DNA from: Falsihalocynthiibacter arcticus
GTDB lineage: Bacteria > Pseudomonadota > Alphaproteobacteria > Rhodobacterales > Rhodobacteraceae
Direction: 5' to 3'
Assembly (NCBI RefSeq): GCF_000812665.2
Contig: NZ_CP014327.1
Location: 372,001-436,000, forward strand
Length of the DNA: 64,000 bases
Below the pieces are notes generated by a model. The model searched no databases, was not told the origin of the DNA, and was given only the letters and a program-made list of their open reading frames with translations. Every line of letters starts with the position of its first letter. Position 1 is the stretch's first letter. A program made the translations under genes and the position numbers. Below are positions 36,759-46,981 of this stretch, piece after piece.

Positions 36759-37757
36759 ATGACAACATTTGCCATCAATGGCCTTGGCCGCATCGGAAAA
36801 CTCGCCCTGCGTCCCCTCCTAGAACGCGGCGCAAAAATCGCCTTTATCAATGATGCTGTGGGGGACCCCAAAATGCACGCGCATTTGCTGGAGTTTGACT
36901 CGATTCACGGGCGTTGGCCCGCGAACTTCGAGGCCGACAACAACAGCATCACAATCGACGGAACGCATATTCCTGTGACCTCCACGCGCAATCTCGATGA
37001 GTTGCCGCTCGAAGGGGTCGACGTTGTGATCGACTGTACAGGAGCGTTCAAAACCGAAACTAAACTGGCGCCCTATTTTGCAGCAGGCGTCAAAAAAGTC
37101 GTCGTATCGGCCCCCGTAGAGGACGGCCCAACCGCCAATATTGTCTATGGCGTCAACGACAATAATTATGATCCCGAAACCCACAGAATCATCACCGCCG
37201 CAAGCTGCACGACCAATTGCCTTGCGCCAGTGGTCAAAGTTCTGCTCGAAGGGATCGGCATTCGACACGGCTCAATCACCACAATCCACGATGTCACCAA
37301 CACCCAAACGATCGTTGATCGCCCCGCGTCTGATTTGCGTCGCGCGCGCTCGGCCCTGACCAATTTGATTCCCACGACAACGGGGTCGGCCACGGCAATC
37401 ACGCTCATCTATCCAGAGCTAAAAGGCAAACTGAACGGCCACGCCGTGCGCGTTCCCTTGCTCAACGGCTCGCTCACGGATTGCGTTTTTGAAATGGAAC
37501 GCGAGACGAGTGTCGAAGAAGTGAATGAGCTTTTCCGCCTGGCATCCGTTGGTTCCCTCAAGGGCATCTTGGGTTATGAAACACGGCCGCTTGTGTCCTC
37601 GGATTACACAAATGACCCTCGCAGTTGCATCATCGACGCGCTTTCAACCATGGTTGTGAACGGCACGCAACTCAAGGTTTACGCGTGGTACGACAACGAA
37701 TGGGGCTATACAAACCGACTGGTCGACGTGGCCTTTATGGTTGGCGATTCCCTGTGA
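36759..37757 (+). CDS. ArsJ-associated glyceraldehyde-3-phosphate dehydrogenase
   Basis: 332 residues. NAD-binding [16 protein letters not shown], catalytic Cys in [10 protein letters not shown], and the C-terminal [14 protein letters not shown] block are intact. In arsenic operons this enzyme joins arsenate to glyceraldehyde-3-phosphate, giving 1-arseno-3-phosphoglycerate, which ArsJ exports. The position between arsR-arsC and arsJ, with a four-base overlap (GTGA) with arsJ, supports that role over glycolysis. Confidence 0.93.
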   Translation: MTTFAINGLGRIGKLALRPLLERGAKIAFINDAVGDPKMHAHLLEFDSIHGRWPANFEADNNSITIDGTHIPVTSTRNLDELPLEGVDVVIDCTGAFKTETKLAPYFAAGVKKVVVSAPVEDGPTANIVYGVNDNNYDPETHRIITAASCTTNCLAPVVKVLLEGIGIRHGSITTIHDVTNTQTIVDRPASDLRRARSALTNLIPTTTGSATAITLIYPELKGKLNGHAVRVPLLNGSLTDCVFEMERETSVEEVNELFRLASVGSLKGILGYETRPLVSSDYTNDPRSCIIDALSTMVVNGTQLKVYAWYDNEWGYTNRLVDVAFMVGDSL

Positions 37758-38994
37758 CACAGACGCGAGGAATTGCAGCCTATTTCGCCGTAACCGCCGC
37801 CTATTGGGCGTTCATGCTGACGGACGGCGCGCTGCGCATGTTGGTGCTTTTGCATTTTCATACGCTCGGATTTTCACCCGTTCAGCTCGCCTATCTCTTC
37901 GTGCTCTATGAGATAGCGGGGATTGTGACCAATCTTTCGGCAGGCTGGATTGCCGCGCGCTTTGGGCTAACCTCGACGCTTTATGCGGGATTGGCGCTCC
38001 AAGTTTTGGCCCTACTCGCGCTATCCCTACTTGATCCAAACTGGAGCATCGGGGCCTCGGTCGTGTTCGTCATGCTCGTGCAAGGCGCATCTGGCGTCGC
38101 CAAAGACCTCGCAAAAATGAGTTCAAAAAGTGCGGTTAAAATCCTAGCCCCCAAGGCCAAAGGCGGCCTATTTAAATGGGTCGCGATTTTGACTGGCTCC
38201 AAGAATGCGGTCAAAGGCTTGGGCTTTTTGCTTGGTGCCGTGCTTTTAGCGACCCTTGGTTTTGTACCGGCAGTCCTGGCAATGGCTGGTGTGTTGGGGC
38301 TTGTTTTGGTTGCCGTGCTTGTGGGAATGCCGATGGGCCTTCCTAAAGGGCGAAAAGACGCCAAGTTCAAGGAGGTTTTCTCTAAAAACCGTAACATCAA
38401 CTGGCTCAGCGCTGCGCGTGTTTTTCTATTCGGGGCCGAGATGTTTGGTTTGTGGTGGGGATTCCCATTTATTTTTACGCCGTCCTTTCGGATGGGTCAG
38501 AGGAATCCAATCGCGCCGCGTTCTTTTTGATCGGGAGTTTTATGGCGGTCTGGACCATTCTTTATGGCATGGTTCAAGCCAGCGCACCAAAGCTCCTACG
38601 CGCACACCAACGCGGCGAGCATGAATACGCTGTTTTGGCACAGAAATGGGCACTCGGCCTCGCTGTGGTTCCTATTGCCCTAACCGCAATTCTCCTTCTA
38701 GCACCCAGCACATCTCCGATGCTCACTGGAACAATTGTCGCGGGCCTGCTGATCTTCGGGGCCATTTTTGCTGTAAACTCTTCGCTTCACTCCTACCTCA
38801 TCTTGGCGTTGACGGATGAAAAACGGGTCACCATGGACGTGGGGTTTTACTACATGGCGAACGCAGTTGGCCGCCTAACAGGGACACTCCTCTCGGGGGT
38901 ATCCTATCAAATCGGAGGGCTCGCTCTCTGTCTTGGTACGGCCGCGGGAATGATCCTTCTGAGTTGGGCTTGCACACGAAAACTCGGGGATTAG
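37754..38994 (+). pseudogene. arsJ: ArsJ organoarsenical exporter (MFS), apparent one-base frameshift
   Basis: About 413 residues if repaired. GTG start overlaps the GAPDH stop. Twelve-helix major-facilitator exporter of 1-arseno-3-phosphoglycerate. The first frame runs from [10 protein letters not shown] to FLFGAEMFG and the second from FVVGIPIYFYAVL to the stop at 38994. The break is at 38441-38455; one extra T in the TTT at 38443-38445 restores GAEMFWFVVGIPIY, which fits the family. Either the gene is freshly broken or one T is missing in the assembly. The two halves otherwise show no decay, which favours the latter. Confidence 0.85.
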
Positions 38995-39102
38995 CGCAAA
39001 CAGGCGTACCTTCACGCAGGCAAATTTTCCTGTCAAATTCCGCGCTTTGCGGATTTCACGTCTTGACGCTCCAATACAGCTGAAATACTATTCTCCAACG
39101 AC

Positions 39103-39176
39103 GCGGGTATGGTGAAATGGTATCATACGAGTTTTCCAAACTTAAGGCGAGGGTTCGATTCCCTCTACCCGCTCCA
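39103..39176 (+). tRNA. tRNA-Gly(UCC)
   Basis: 74 nt with encoded CCA. Acceptor GCGGGTA/TACCCGC, anticodon loop TTTCCAA (UCC), T arm GAGGG-TTCGATT-CCCTC. One weak pair at the base of the anticodon stem. Confidence 0.93.
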
Positions 39177-39290
39177 CATTCCCCCAATTTGCCGAAATAG
39201 CTTCCAAAAACCATTCTGCGGCGTTTGAGCGCTTGTTGCTTCCGATACAGGCCATTATGTGGGTTGGGACGCAAACAAACGGGGGGCTCC

Positions 39291-41072
39291 ATGGCCCAAT
39301 TAGATGAAGACCGCGAAAAATCCAAACAAATGGGCGCTTTGCGCGGACTTGTTCCTTTTGTGCGTCCCTATGGCGGGCTTGTCCTCGCCGCCTGTCTCGC
39401 GCTTGTTCTAACGGCGGCAACCTCGCTCATTCTGCCCATTGCAGTGCGCCGTGTTGTGGACGGCTTTACGGCCTCCAACGGAGCACTCATCGACAGCTAC
39501 TTTGGCGCAGCCCTCGCAATTGCAGCGATTCTCGCGCTTGGCACGGGCTTGCGGTACTACCTCGTGACCCGCCTTGGCGAACGTATTGTCACCGACATTC
39601 GCAAAGCTGTTTTTGACCGCGTTATTCGCATGAGCCCCGCGTTTTATGAGAAGATCATGACCGGAGAAGTTCTAAGTCGGATCACCACCGATACGACGCT
39701 TATCCTGTCGGTCATCGGCTCCTCCGTTTCAATCGCTTTGCGCAATGCGCTGATTTTCGTTGGCGGCATGGCTCTCATGCTTTTGACCAGCGCAAAACTG
39801 GCCGCGATGGTGTTGTTTATCGTTCCTGCCGTTATCGTTCCCATTATTGTTCTTGGTCGCCGTTTGCGGATTTTGAGTCGCGAAAACCAAGACTGGATCG
39901 CAAAATCCTCCGGCAGCGCAAGCGAAGACCTTTCCTCGGTGCAAACCGTTCAAGCCTTCACACACGAAGCCCTTTCCTCCAAGAATTTCGCCGATGTAAC
40001 GGAGCAATCCTATGTCGTCGCAATGAAACGGATAACCACACGCGCCCTGATGACTGTGGTTGTTATTTTCCTTATTTTCTCGGGTGTCGTCGGTGTTCTT
40101 TGGATGGGCGCACATGACGTCAACCAAGGCAGTCTGAGCATCGGTGCCCTCGTTCAATTCGTGATCTATGCGGTTATGGTCGCGGGATCGGTTGCCGCTC
40201 TCTCCGAGATTTGGGGCGAACTTCAACGCGCAGCAGGGGCAACCGAGCGCCTTGTCGAACTGCTCAACACCGAAGATGCGATCAAAAATCCTGCTAATCC
40301 GAAAGCGCTCGCGAAACCCGTGCGCGGTGAAATCGTATTTGACAACGTCACCTTCCACTATCCTGCGCGGCCTGAAATTGCTGCGCTTTCTGGCACCAAT
40401 CTTTCGATCAAACCGGGCGAAACGGTTGCGCTTGTGGGGCCATCTGGCGCAGGAAAATCGACCGTCATTCAGTTACTCCAGCGTTTTTACGATCCCACCA
40501 GCGGCGTCGTTTCCATTGATGGGCTCAACCTGCGCGACTTGACCCGAACCGATTTTCGAGAACAGATCGCGCTTGTGCCCCAAGACCCTATTATTTTTGC
40601 GACCACCGCTCTTGAGAACATTCGTTTCGGCCGCCCCGACGCCACGGATGCCGAGGTCTTTGAGGCCGCAAAAGCTGCTGCCGCACATGATTTCCTTATG
40701 GCGTTACCCGAGAAATACGAAAGCCAAGTTGGCGAGCGCGGTGTTATGCTCTCAGGTGGGCAAAAGCAACGTATCGCCATTGCCCGTGCCATTTTGCGCG
40801 ACGCGCCTATCCTTTTGCTCGATGAAGCGACAAGTGCTTTGGACGCCGAAAGCGAACGTGCGGTTCAAAACGCGGTCGATGAAATGGCCCAAGGGCGCAC
40901 GACCCTGATTGTGGCCCACCGTTTGGCAACCGTGAAAAAAGCCGATCGCATCCTTGTGTTTGATGGCGGAAAAATCATTGCCGACGGCACGCATGAATCC
41001 CTTGTCGCAGAAGACGGCCTCTATGCGCGTCTGGCGCGGTTGCAGTTTACGGACGGAAATGGCGTAGCGTAA
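39291..41072 (+). CDS. MsbA-like ABC exporter (fused permease and ATPase)
   Basis: 593 residues from ATG 39291. The N-terminal membrane domain has six helices (about residues 25-310), with an ERIVTDIRKAVFDRV coupling helix. The ATPase follows: GPSGAGKS Walker A, LSGGQKQRIAIARA signature, ILLLDEATSALDAES Walker B, AHRLATVK switch His. Half-transporter that works as a homodimer to export lipids, drugs or peptides. Stands alone after tRNA-Gly; substrate unknown. Confidence 0.93.
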   Translation: MAQLDEDREKSKQMGALRGLVPFVRPYGGLVLAACLALVLTAATSLILPIAVRRVVDGFTASNGALIDSYFGAALAIAAILALGTGLRYYLVTRLGERIVTDIRKAVFDRVIRMSPAFYEKIMTGEVLSRITTDTTLILSVIGSSVSIALRNALIFVGGMALMLLTSAKLAAMVLFIVPAVIVPIIVLGRRLRILSRENQDWIAKSSGSASEDLSSVQTVQAFTHEALSSKNFADVTEQSYVVAMKRITTRALMTVVVIFLIFSGVVGVLWMGAHDVNQGSLSIGALVQFVIYAVMVAGSVAALSEIWGELQRAAGATERLVELLNTEDAIKNPANPKALAKPVRGEIVFDNVTFHYPARPEIAALSGTNLSIKPGETVALVGPSGAGKSTVIQLLQRFYDPTSGVVSIDGLNLRDLTRTDFREQIALVPQDPIIFATTALENIRFGRPDATDAEVFEAAKAAAAHDFLMALPEKYESQVGERGVMLSGGQKQRIAIARAILRDAPILLLDEATSALDAESERAVQNAVDEMAQGRTTLIVAHRLATVKKADRILVFDGGKIIADGTHESLVAEDGLYARLARLQFTDGNGVA

Positions 41073-41183
41073 CTTTCTCCTTACGTTCCGTCGTTTGGAC
41101 TTTCCCTTGCGAAAATAGTCGTTTGCAATCATCCTCCTTGGGGAGAAGAGCACGTGGGGACGTGCCCAATGGGAGAGAGTGTG

Positions 41184-43085
41184 ATGAACAAATTTTCATC
41201 AATTGACGACCGCAATGCTATTGAAGCAGAAGCGCGATGGGAGGATCGTGATCTTCCCAAAACTATGTATGAATTTGTCGCCGCCACTGCGGAAAAATAC
41301 GGGGAACGCCCTGCTATTTCGTTTCAGATCACGTCCGGTCCCAAAGATCGTGCCGAAACTCTCACTTGGAATGAGTTGTTCGGAAAAACAACGCAAACCG
41401 CCAATTTTTTCCGCTCTCTGGGCATTGGGGAAACAGACGTTGTTGCCTACCTTTTGCCCAATGCAAACGAAACCGTCCTAACACTTCTTGGTGGGGCAAT
41501 TGCAGGGATCGTCAGCCCGATAAACCCCCTCCTTGAAGCGAGCCAAATCGCATCAATCCTGCGCGAAACAGGCGCCAAAGTACTCGTGACTTTGCGCGCC
41601 TTCCCCAAGTCGGATGTCGCACAAAAAGCAGCCGAAGCGGCTGCGATGGTGCCGAGTATCGAGGCGGTTGTTGAGGTCGATCTGCTGCGGTATCTTTCCC
41701 CGCCAAAGAGTTGGATTGTTCCGCTTATCCGTCCGAAAAACCCCGTCACCCACAAGGCGCGCGTGCTGAATTTCAACGCCGAAATCGCCAAGCATTCGAG
41801 CGAAAAACTCGACTTTTCAGATCCTGCTGGCGACCGAGTTGGGGCATATTTTCACACCGGCGGAACAACGGGTATGCCCAAAGTGGCCCAGCACAAATAC
41901 TCTGGCATGATTTACAACGGCTGGCTTGGGCACCGCTTGCTGTTTAGCCACGATGACGTGGTGATTTGCCCCCTGCCTCTGTTCCACGTTTTTGCCTGTC
42001 ACCCGATAATGATGTCGATGATTGCTTCGGGTGCGCATGTCGTCTTTCCGACGCCTGCGGGTTACCGTGGCGAAGGTGTGCTGGATAACTTCTGGAAACT
42101 TATCGAGCGTTGGAACGTGACGTTTATGATCACTGTTCCGACCGCCATTTCTGCGCTGATGCAGCGGCCAGTAGACGCAGATGTATCGTCGCTTCGCACG
42201 GCAATGTCTGGATCCGCCCCCCTTCCGATTGAGCTCTTCCGCCGCTTTGAAGAAGCCACGGGCGTCACGATTACCGAGGGGTACGGCCTAACCGAGGCGA
42301 CTTGCCTTGTTTCGTGCAATCCCACGAGCGGCAAGAAAAAAAAGGGCTCCGTTGGTGTGCCCTTTCCTCATACCGACGTGAAAATCCTGCGCCAAACACC
42401 TGATGGCCCTGTCGAGGCCCCCGTCGATGAAGTCGGAGAAATCTGTATCGATAATCCGGGAGTCATCCCCGGATCAACCTATACTGAGGTCGACAAAAAC
42501 CACGATCTTTTCCACCACGACATCTACCTTCGCACGGGCGACTTAGGGCGCGTCGACACGGACGGATATCTTTGGATTACAGGGCGCGCCAAGGACTTGA
42601 TTATCCGTGGCGGTCACAACATCGACCCCGCGGAAATCGAAGAGGTTTTGGCGGGACATCCCGCAGTTGGATTTGCCGGTGCGATTGGCCAACCGGACGC
42701 ACACTCAGGCGAAATCCCCTGTGCCTATGTCGAGTTAGTGCAAGATGCCGAAGTGACGGTAAATGAGCTTATGGAGTTTTGTAAAAAGGAAATCCCAGAG
42801 CGCGCGGCCCATCCCAAATACATCGAAATTTTGGACGAGTTGCCGAAAACAGCAGTGGGCAAAGTCTTCAAACCCGACTTGCGCAAACGCGCCATTACGC
42901 GGGTCTACAATGCGGCATTGGAAAAAGCGGGTTTGCAAGTGAGCGTGTGTTCGGTGATTGAAAGCAGACGGCGCGGACTCGTTGCGCAAATTGAGATGTC
43001 CGAAGTCGTAAGCACGATTGAAATTACTCAAGTTCTTGGGGCCTTCACAATCCCATGGGAATGGCTTCCAGAACAGCCTTCTTAG
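41184..43085 (+). CDS. AMP-forming acyl-CoA synthetase
   Basis: 633 residues from ATG 41184 (GGGAGAG upstream); earlier in-frame codons lack homology. Activates a carboxylic acid with ATP and joins it to CoA. AMP-binding motif HTGGTTGMPKVAQHKYSG, A5 motif EGYGLTEATC, A7 YLRTGDLGRVDTDGYLWITG, A8 RAKDLIIRGGHNIDP, and the catalytic Lys near KTAVGKVFKPDLR. The C-terminus extends about 50 residues past the usual end. Fatty acid is the likely substrate, given the beta-oxidation genes 10 kb away. Confidence 0.93.
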   Translation: MNKFSSIDDRNAIEAEARWEDRDLPKTMYEFVAATAEKYGERPAISFQITSGPKDRAETLTWNELFGKTTQTANFFRSLGIGETDVVAYLLPNANETVLTLLGGAIAGIVSPINPLLEASQIASILRETGAKVLVTLRAFPKSDVAQKAAEAAAMVPSIEAVVEVDLLRYLSPPKSWIVPLIRPKNPVTHKARVLNFNAEIAKHSSEKLDFSDPAGDRVGAYFHTGGTTGMPKVAQHKYSGMIYNGWLGHRLLFSHDDVVICPLPLFHVFACHPIMMSMIASGAHVVFPTPAGYRGEGVLDNFWKLIERWNVTFMITVPTAISALMQRPVDADVSSLRTAMSGSAPLPIELFRRFEEATGVTITEGYGLTEATCLVSCNPTSGKKKKGSVGVPFPHTDVKILRQTPDGPVEAPVDEVGEICIDNPGVIPGSTYTEVDKNHDLFHHDIYLRTGDLGRVDTDGYLWITGRAKDLIIRGGHNIDPAEIEEVLAGHPAVGFAGAIGQPDAHSGEIPCAYVELVQDAEVTVNELMEFCKKEIPERAAHPKYIEILDELPKTAVGKVFKPDLRKRAITRVYNAALEKAGLQVSVCSVIESRRRGLVAQIEMSEVVSTIEITQVLGAFTIPWEWLPEQPS

Positions 43086-43089
43086 GCGG

Positions 43090-43769
43090 TTAGTACCCAG
43101 AATTATCCGCTTCCAAGGAACGGATAAGCTGCTCCCCTGAGGCCCGATTGGAATTAACCTCGGGGAAACCCGCCACGCGGCAAAGCGATCTTCGGGCGCG
43201 GGTTGCATCAAGCGGGCGGCCCCCTTCCCTTGCTCCCCAAGCCAACTAGCCCATTGATCCGGCGCAAGGGAAACGGGCATCCGTTTGTGGATTTTCGACA
43301 TCGTTTTGTTTGCCGCAACTGTCACAATAGCGGCCGTTTTTAGGCGCACTCCGTCGTGTTCCCAATCCTGCCAAATACCTGCGAACACGGCGACCTCCTC
43401 GTGGCGCGGCGTGATATACCACGGTAAGTGTGCGCCCTCAGGCGTTTTGGTCCATTCATAGAAACCGCTCATAGGGATGAGGCACCGCCGTTCCCGACAT
43501 GCTTTAGAAAACGCGGGTTTCTGCGCAATTGTTTCCGCCCGCGCGTTAATCAAAAGGGGGCCGTCATTGGGCTTTTTGTACCATGTGGGAATAAACCCCC
43601 ACCGCATGGCCCCCAATTGGCGACCGTTATCTGTGGCCATAATTGTGTGGATTTGGGTCGTCGGGCAAACGTTATAATTCGGAACTTCAGGCAAATCATT
43701 GGCGGGGGCCGCCGCAAAAAGCTGGGCCATGGCCTCCACGGGCAAAGTGATCGCAAACCGTCCACACAT
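43090..43769 (-). CDS. SRAP-domain protein (YedK/HMCES family), 3' frameshift
   Basis: Shields abasic sites in single-strand DNA by a covalent thiazolidine link through Cys2. The start is ATG 43769 (GGAGCGAGAG upstream), giving MCGRFAITLP with Cys2 exposed. Also visible: LINARAETIA (Asn), SGFYEW (Glu), KRMPVSL. After AAWRVS the frame departs. One extra base in CCCC (43162-43165) restores PEVNSNRASGEQLIRSLEAD and a stop at 43090-43092, about 226 residues. As given, the frame runs on to 42735, antisense to the synthetase gene. A missing base is likely. Confidence 0.88.
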
Positions 43770-43796
43770 TCTCTCGCTCCTTGCCAAAACCTTGTT

Positions 43797-43828
43797 ACAA
43801 AAAAGGCGCGCCGTGACTGGCGCGCCTT
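43797..43828 (-). terminator. Terminator of the 5'-nucleotidase gene
   Basis: Perfect 10-bp stem AAGGCGCGCC/GGCGCGCCTT with a six-base loop, followed on the minus strand by a run of six T. Lies 25 bases after the stop. Confidence 0.9.
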
Positions 43829-43852
43829 AGGTTCAGTCAGCGTAAACCAAAC

Positions 43853-45430
43853 TTATTTCACAGTGATGCGGCCATCAAGGTAGGGCTCATAGCTGCCTGC
43901 TGCCGCAAGGTATTCAGAGACAACATCCGCAAGATCAGGGCCGAAATCATAGGCATTCATCGCGTCGCGGAACATCGCGTACCCGTCGCCGCCGCCACGC
44001 ACGTAGTTGTTTGAAACAACACCGTAAACTTTGGCTGGATCAAGCGTTTCATAGCCTGCTCCTGTATCAATCATAACCTCGGAAATACGATTGCCAAAGG
44101 CCTCGGAACCCGTGATGGTGAAGGTCATCCCCGCAACCTGCGCGAAGCGACCGTTTTTGGTCTCGTCATCATATTGCAGCACCGCGTTTTCGAGCGCGTC
44201 CTTAAGCGTTGCCCCATTCACTTGGAATGTTGCCAGCGTGTTTTGGAACGGAAGAACCGTGTAAACATCACCCATCGTAACTTCGCCAGCTTCTAAACCT
44301 GCACGAAGTCCGCCGCCATTTGCCAACGCAACTTGGATGCCTTGATCTTTAACGCGCGCAAGCATCGCATCGGCAACAAGGTTCCCCATTTCGCATTCTT
44401 TGGCGCGGCAATTGTCACGCGATCCGTCAATCGCCGCCCCAGTGGACGCCACAACTTTGCTGCGAATTTCTTCGAGGGGGACTGCGGCTTCTGCAATCCG
44501 TGCAACAGTTTCAGCATCCTCAGCAACCGAGGCGTCCGTGATGATAGGCTCGCCAGTGGCCGAAATGACTTCGCCTGCGTCGTTAAACGTGACGTTCAAT
44601 TCGCCAAGGAATTTACCATAAGCATAGGCCGAAACGATGGCTGTTGAGCCAACCATTGTTGGGTATGGGCCTTCTGCACGCTCGTTGGTGTTGGACAACA
44701 ATGTGTTGGTATGGCCACCAACGATCACGTCTACACCCGTGGTTTCGGCGGCAACTTTTTGGTCAACGCTATAACCCGAGTGCGACAAAACGATAATTTT
44801 ATTCACACCCTCGGCGGTCAGTTTATCGACTTCACCTTGCACAGCACCAACAGGATCGGTGAAGATCACCAAGTCGCCGGGACTGGCCAATTCATCGGTA
44901 TCTTGTGGCGTCAAACCAATGAGGCCGATTTTCTCGCCACCCCGTTCGATGATCGCGGATTTCGCAAGTTTGCCAGCCAAAGCGGGTTCTTGGGACACGT
45001 CCGCGTTGGACATCAGAATAGGAAAGTTGATCGTATCCATGAAGCCTGCGAGAACTTCTGGGCCGTCGTCAAACTCGTGATTGCCAACGGTCATGCCGTC
45101 GTAGCCGAGCTTGTTCATCATTTCGGCGGCGAGTTTTCCCTTGTAGTAAGTATAAAACAGCGTGCCTTGGAACTGGTCTCCGCCATCCACCAAAATGGAG
45201 TTGTTTGAGCGCGCGCGGGCGTCGGCAACGGCCGTCACCAAACGGGCGGAACCCCCAAAGCATTCGCCGGCGGCGTTGTCTTCGGCGCTACAACCCGCGT
45301 CATATTTGCTGATGGGCTCAAACCGTGCATGGAAATCGTTCGTGTGCAAAACTGTGAGTGAATAGTCAGCGGCAGCAGCACCTGCCGTGAGGGCCAAAAC
45401 GGCCGCGGATGTGAAAAGACGGGCGAACAT
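43853..45430 (-). CDS. Periplasmic 5'-nucleotidase / UshA-family phosphoesterase
   Basis: 525 residues with a signal peptide (residues 1-21, MFARLFTSAAVLALTAGAAA then A-D). Metallophosphatase domain: LHTNDFHARF, DGGDQFQGTLF, VGNHEFDDG, VLSHSGYSVD, VGGHTNT (dimetal ligands). C-terminal 5'-nucleotidase domain: LANGGGLRAGLEAG and NNYVRGGGDGYAMF. Hydrolyses nucleotides outside the inner membrane so that nucleosides and phosphate can be taken up. Monocistronic with its own terminator. Confidence 0.95.
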   Translation of the reverse strand: MFARLFTSAAVLALTAGAAAADYSLTVLHTNDFHARFEPISKYDAGCSAEDNAAGECFGGSARLVTAVADARARSNNSILVDGGDQFQGTLFYTYYKGKLAAEMMNKLGYDGMTVGNHEFDDGPEVLAGFMDTINFPILMSNADVSQEPALAGKLAKSAIIERGGEKIGLIGLTPQDTDELASPGDLVIFTDPVGAVQGEVDKLTAEGVNKIIVLSHSGYSVDQKVAAETTGVDVIVGGHTNTLLSNTNERAEGPYPTMVGSTAIVSAYAYGKFLGELNVTFNDAGEVISATGEPIITDASVAEDAETVARIAEAAVPLEEIRSKVVASTGAAIDGSRDNCRAKECEMGNLVADAMLARVKDQGIQVALANGGGLRAGLEAGEVTMGDVYTVLPFQNTLATFQVNGATLKDALENAVLQYDDETKNGRFAQVAGMTFTITGSEAFGNRISEVMIDTGAGYETLDPAKVYGVVSNNYVRGGGDGYAMFRDAMNAYDFGPDLADVVSEYLAAAGSYEPYLDGRITVK

Positions 45431-45584
45431 ATTAATACTCCCTATTATTGTTCTAGAGCGATAGATTGACCAAATGCAGCTTCAGAGTCAAAGGCTGCTT
45501 TCCCAATCCATTTATTGACCCTAGGTAACGTTGAGATGACAAGAAGGACTTGACCAAAGTTTAAGCAAAAGGCATTCCAATACC

Positions 45585-45923
45585 ATGCTTATTTACAAAG
45601 TTTTTCAAGAGTCCGAATGGGCTGATTTGGTGCAAAACGGGGAAACCGAGGGCGCACCTGTGGATCTAGCGGATGGGTATATCCATTTTTCCACCGCAGA
45701 ACAGTTGCGCGAAACAGTCGCGAAACATTTCGCAGGAAGCCCGACGCTTGTCCTTGTCACAATAGACGCGGATACGCTTGGAGAGGCCTTGAAATGGGAA
45801 GTCTCGCGGGGTGGAAAAGAGTTCCCGCACTTGTATCGCAAATTAAAACGCAGCGACGCGGTGGCGCACGCCCTCTTGCCAATGGGGGAGAATGGTCATG
45901 TCTTTCCCGATGATATTCCATGA
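45585..45923 (+). CDS. DUF952 family protein
   Basis: 112 residues. [32 protein letters not shown] and HLYRKL are the hallmarks of DUF952, a small fold of unknown function. Its stop overlaps the pyrD start (ATGA), so the two are co-translated, an arrangement common in Rhodobacteraceae. Confidence 0.9.
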   Translation: MLIYKVFQESEWADLVQNGETEGAPVDLADGYIHFSTAEQLRETVAKHFAGSPTLVLVTIDADTLGEALKWEVSRGGKEFPHLYRKLKRSDAVAHALLPMGENGHVFPDDIP

Positions 45924-46981
45924 GTTTTCTTGAGAAATACGGGCTGAAAGCGCTACACGCGTGTTCCCCAGAAGTAGCGCATAGCCTTTCGATTAAGGCC
46001 TTGAATGCGGGTCTTGTCCCGATGCCCGGTGGTCCGGTTGGAGGCGACAGATTGGCGACCAATCTCTGCGGTATTGACTTGCTCAACCCCATTGGGTTGG
46101 CGGCGGGCTATGACAAAAATGCCGAGGCCATTGTGCCCCTGACGCAAGCAGGTTTTGGCTTTATAGAAGTTGGGGCTGCGACACCTCATGCCCAACCTGG
46201 AAATCCCAAACCACGCCTCTTTCGTCTGACCGAAGATCGCGCCGTCATCAATCGGTTTGGCTTCAACAATCAGGGCGCGGATGCGATTGCGGCACGTCTT
46301 GCCACTGCAAAACCTCGCGTGCCTGTGGGCCTCAATTTGGGCGCAAACAAAGACAGCAACGATCGTGCAAATGATTTCGCCCGCGTAATGCGCGTTTGTG
46401 GTCCCCACGTGGCCTTTGCAACCGTCAATGTGTCGTCGCCCAATACCGAAAAACTGCGAGACTTACAGGGGGCAGATGCGCTGCGCGGCCTCCTACAGGG
46501 TGTCCTTGACGTCCGCGCGGAAGTCGCGCCCAATACACGCGTTTTTCTCAAAATTGCGCCTGACTTGAATGTTGAGGAGCTTACTCAAATAGCCGAAGTC
46601 GCAATCGAAGTCGGCATTGATGCCATCATCGCGACCAATACGACCCTTGATCGTGATGGCCTAAAAAGCAGCCACAGGGGCGAAATGGGGGGGCTTTCTG
46701 GAGCGCCGCTTTTTGAAAAAAGCACCCGCGTCCTCGCGCAACTGTCAAAAATCACCGATGGAAATCTTCCGCTCATTGGCGTCGGTGGAATTTCCAATGC
46801 CGCAGAGGCCTATGCAAAAATTCGGGCCGGTGCAACAGCGGTACAGCTTTATTCCGCCCTTGTTTATCAAGGGATGTCCTTGGTGCGCGACATCGCCCAA
46901 GGGCTTGAAGCCCATCTTGAGGCCGACGGGTTTAGCCATGTTTCGCAAGCTGTAGGCACCGCAAGGGACGCGTGGCTTTAG
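45920..46981 (+). CDS. pyrD: Dihydroorotate dehydrogenase (quinone), class 2
   Basis: 353 residues. Fourth step of pyrimidine synthesis; oxidises dihydroorotate with FMN and passes electrons to quinone at the inner membrane. An N-terminal helical membrane-association segment (residues 1-35) and the barrel are present: [38 protein letters not shown] (catalytic Ser), [10 protein letters not shown] and [15 protein letters not shown] (FMN phosphate). Ends overlapping the convergent MATE gene by four bases. Confidence 0.96.
   Translation: MSFLEKYGLKALHACSPEVAHSLSIKALNAGLVPMPGGPVGGDRLATNLCGIDLLNPIGLAAGYDKNAEAIVPLTQAGFGFIEVGAATPHAQPGNPKPRLFRLTEDRAVINRFGFNNQGADAIAARLATAKPRVPVGLNLGANKDSNDRANDFARVMRVCGPHVAFATVNVSSPNTEKLRDLQGADALRGLLQGVLDVRAEVAPNTRVFLKIAPDLNVEELTQIAEVAIEVGIDAIIATNTTLDRDGLKSSHRGEMGGLSGAPLFEKSTRVLAQLSKITDGNLPLIGVGGISNAAEAYAKIRAGATAVQLYSALVYQGMSLVRDIAQGLEAHLEADGFSHVSQAVGTARDAWL

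Noticed and set aside
39031-39057. Hairpin between arsJ and tRNA-Gly as terminator
   Set aside because: Imperfect stem without a T-run; not convincing.
42735-43089. C-terminal extension of the SRAP frame into the acyl-CoA synthetase gene
   Set aside because: The extension is antisense to a conserved enzyme and unrelated to SRAP. A one-base shift gives the normal end at 43090.
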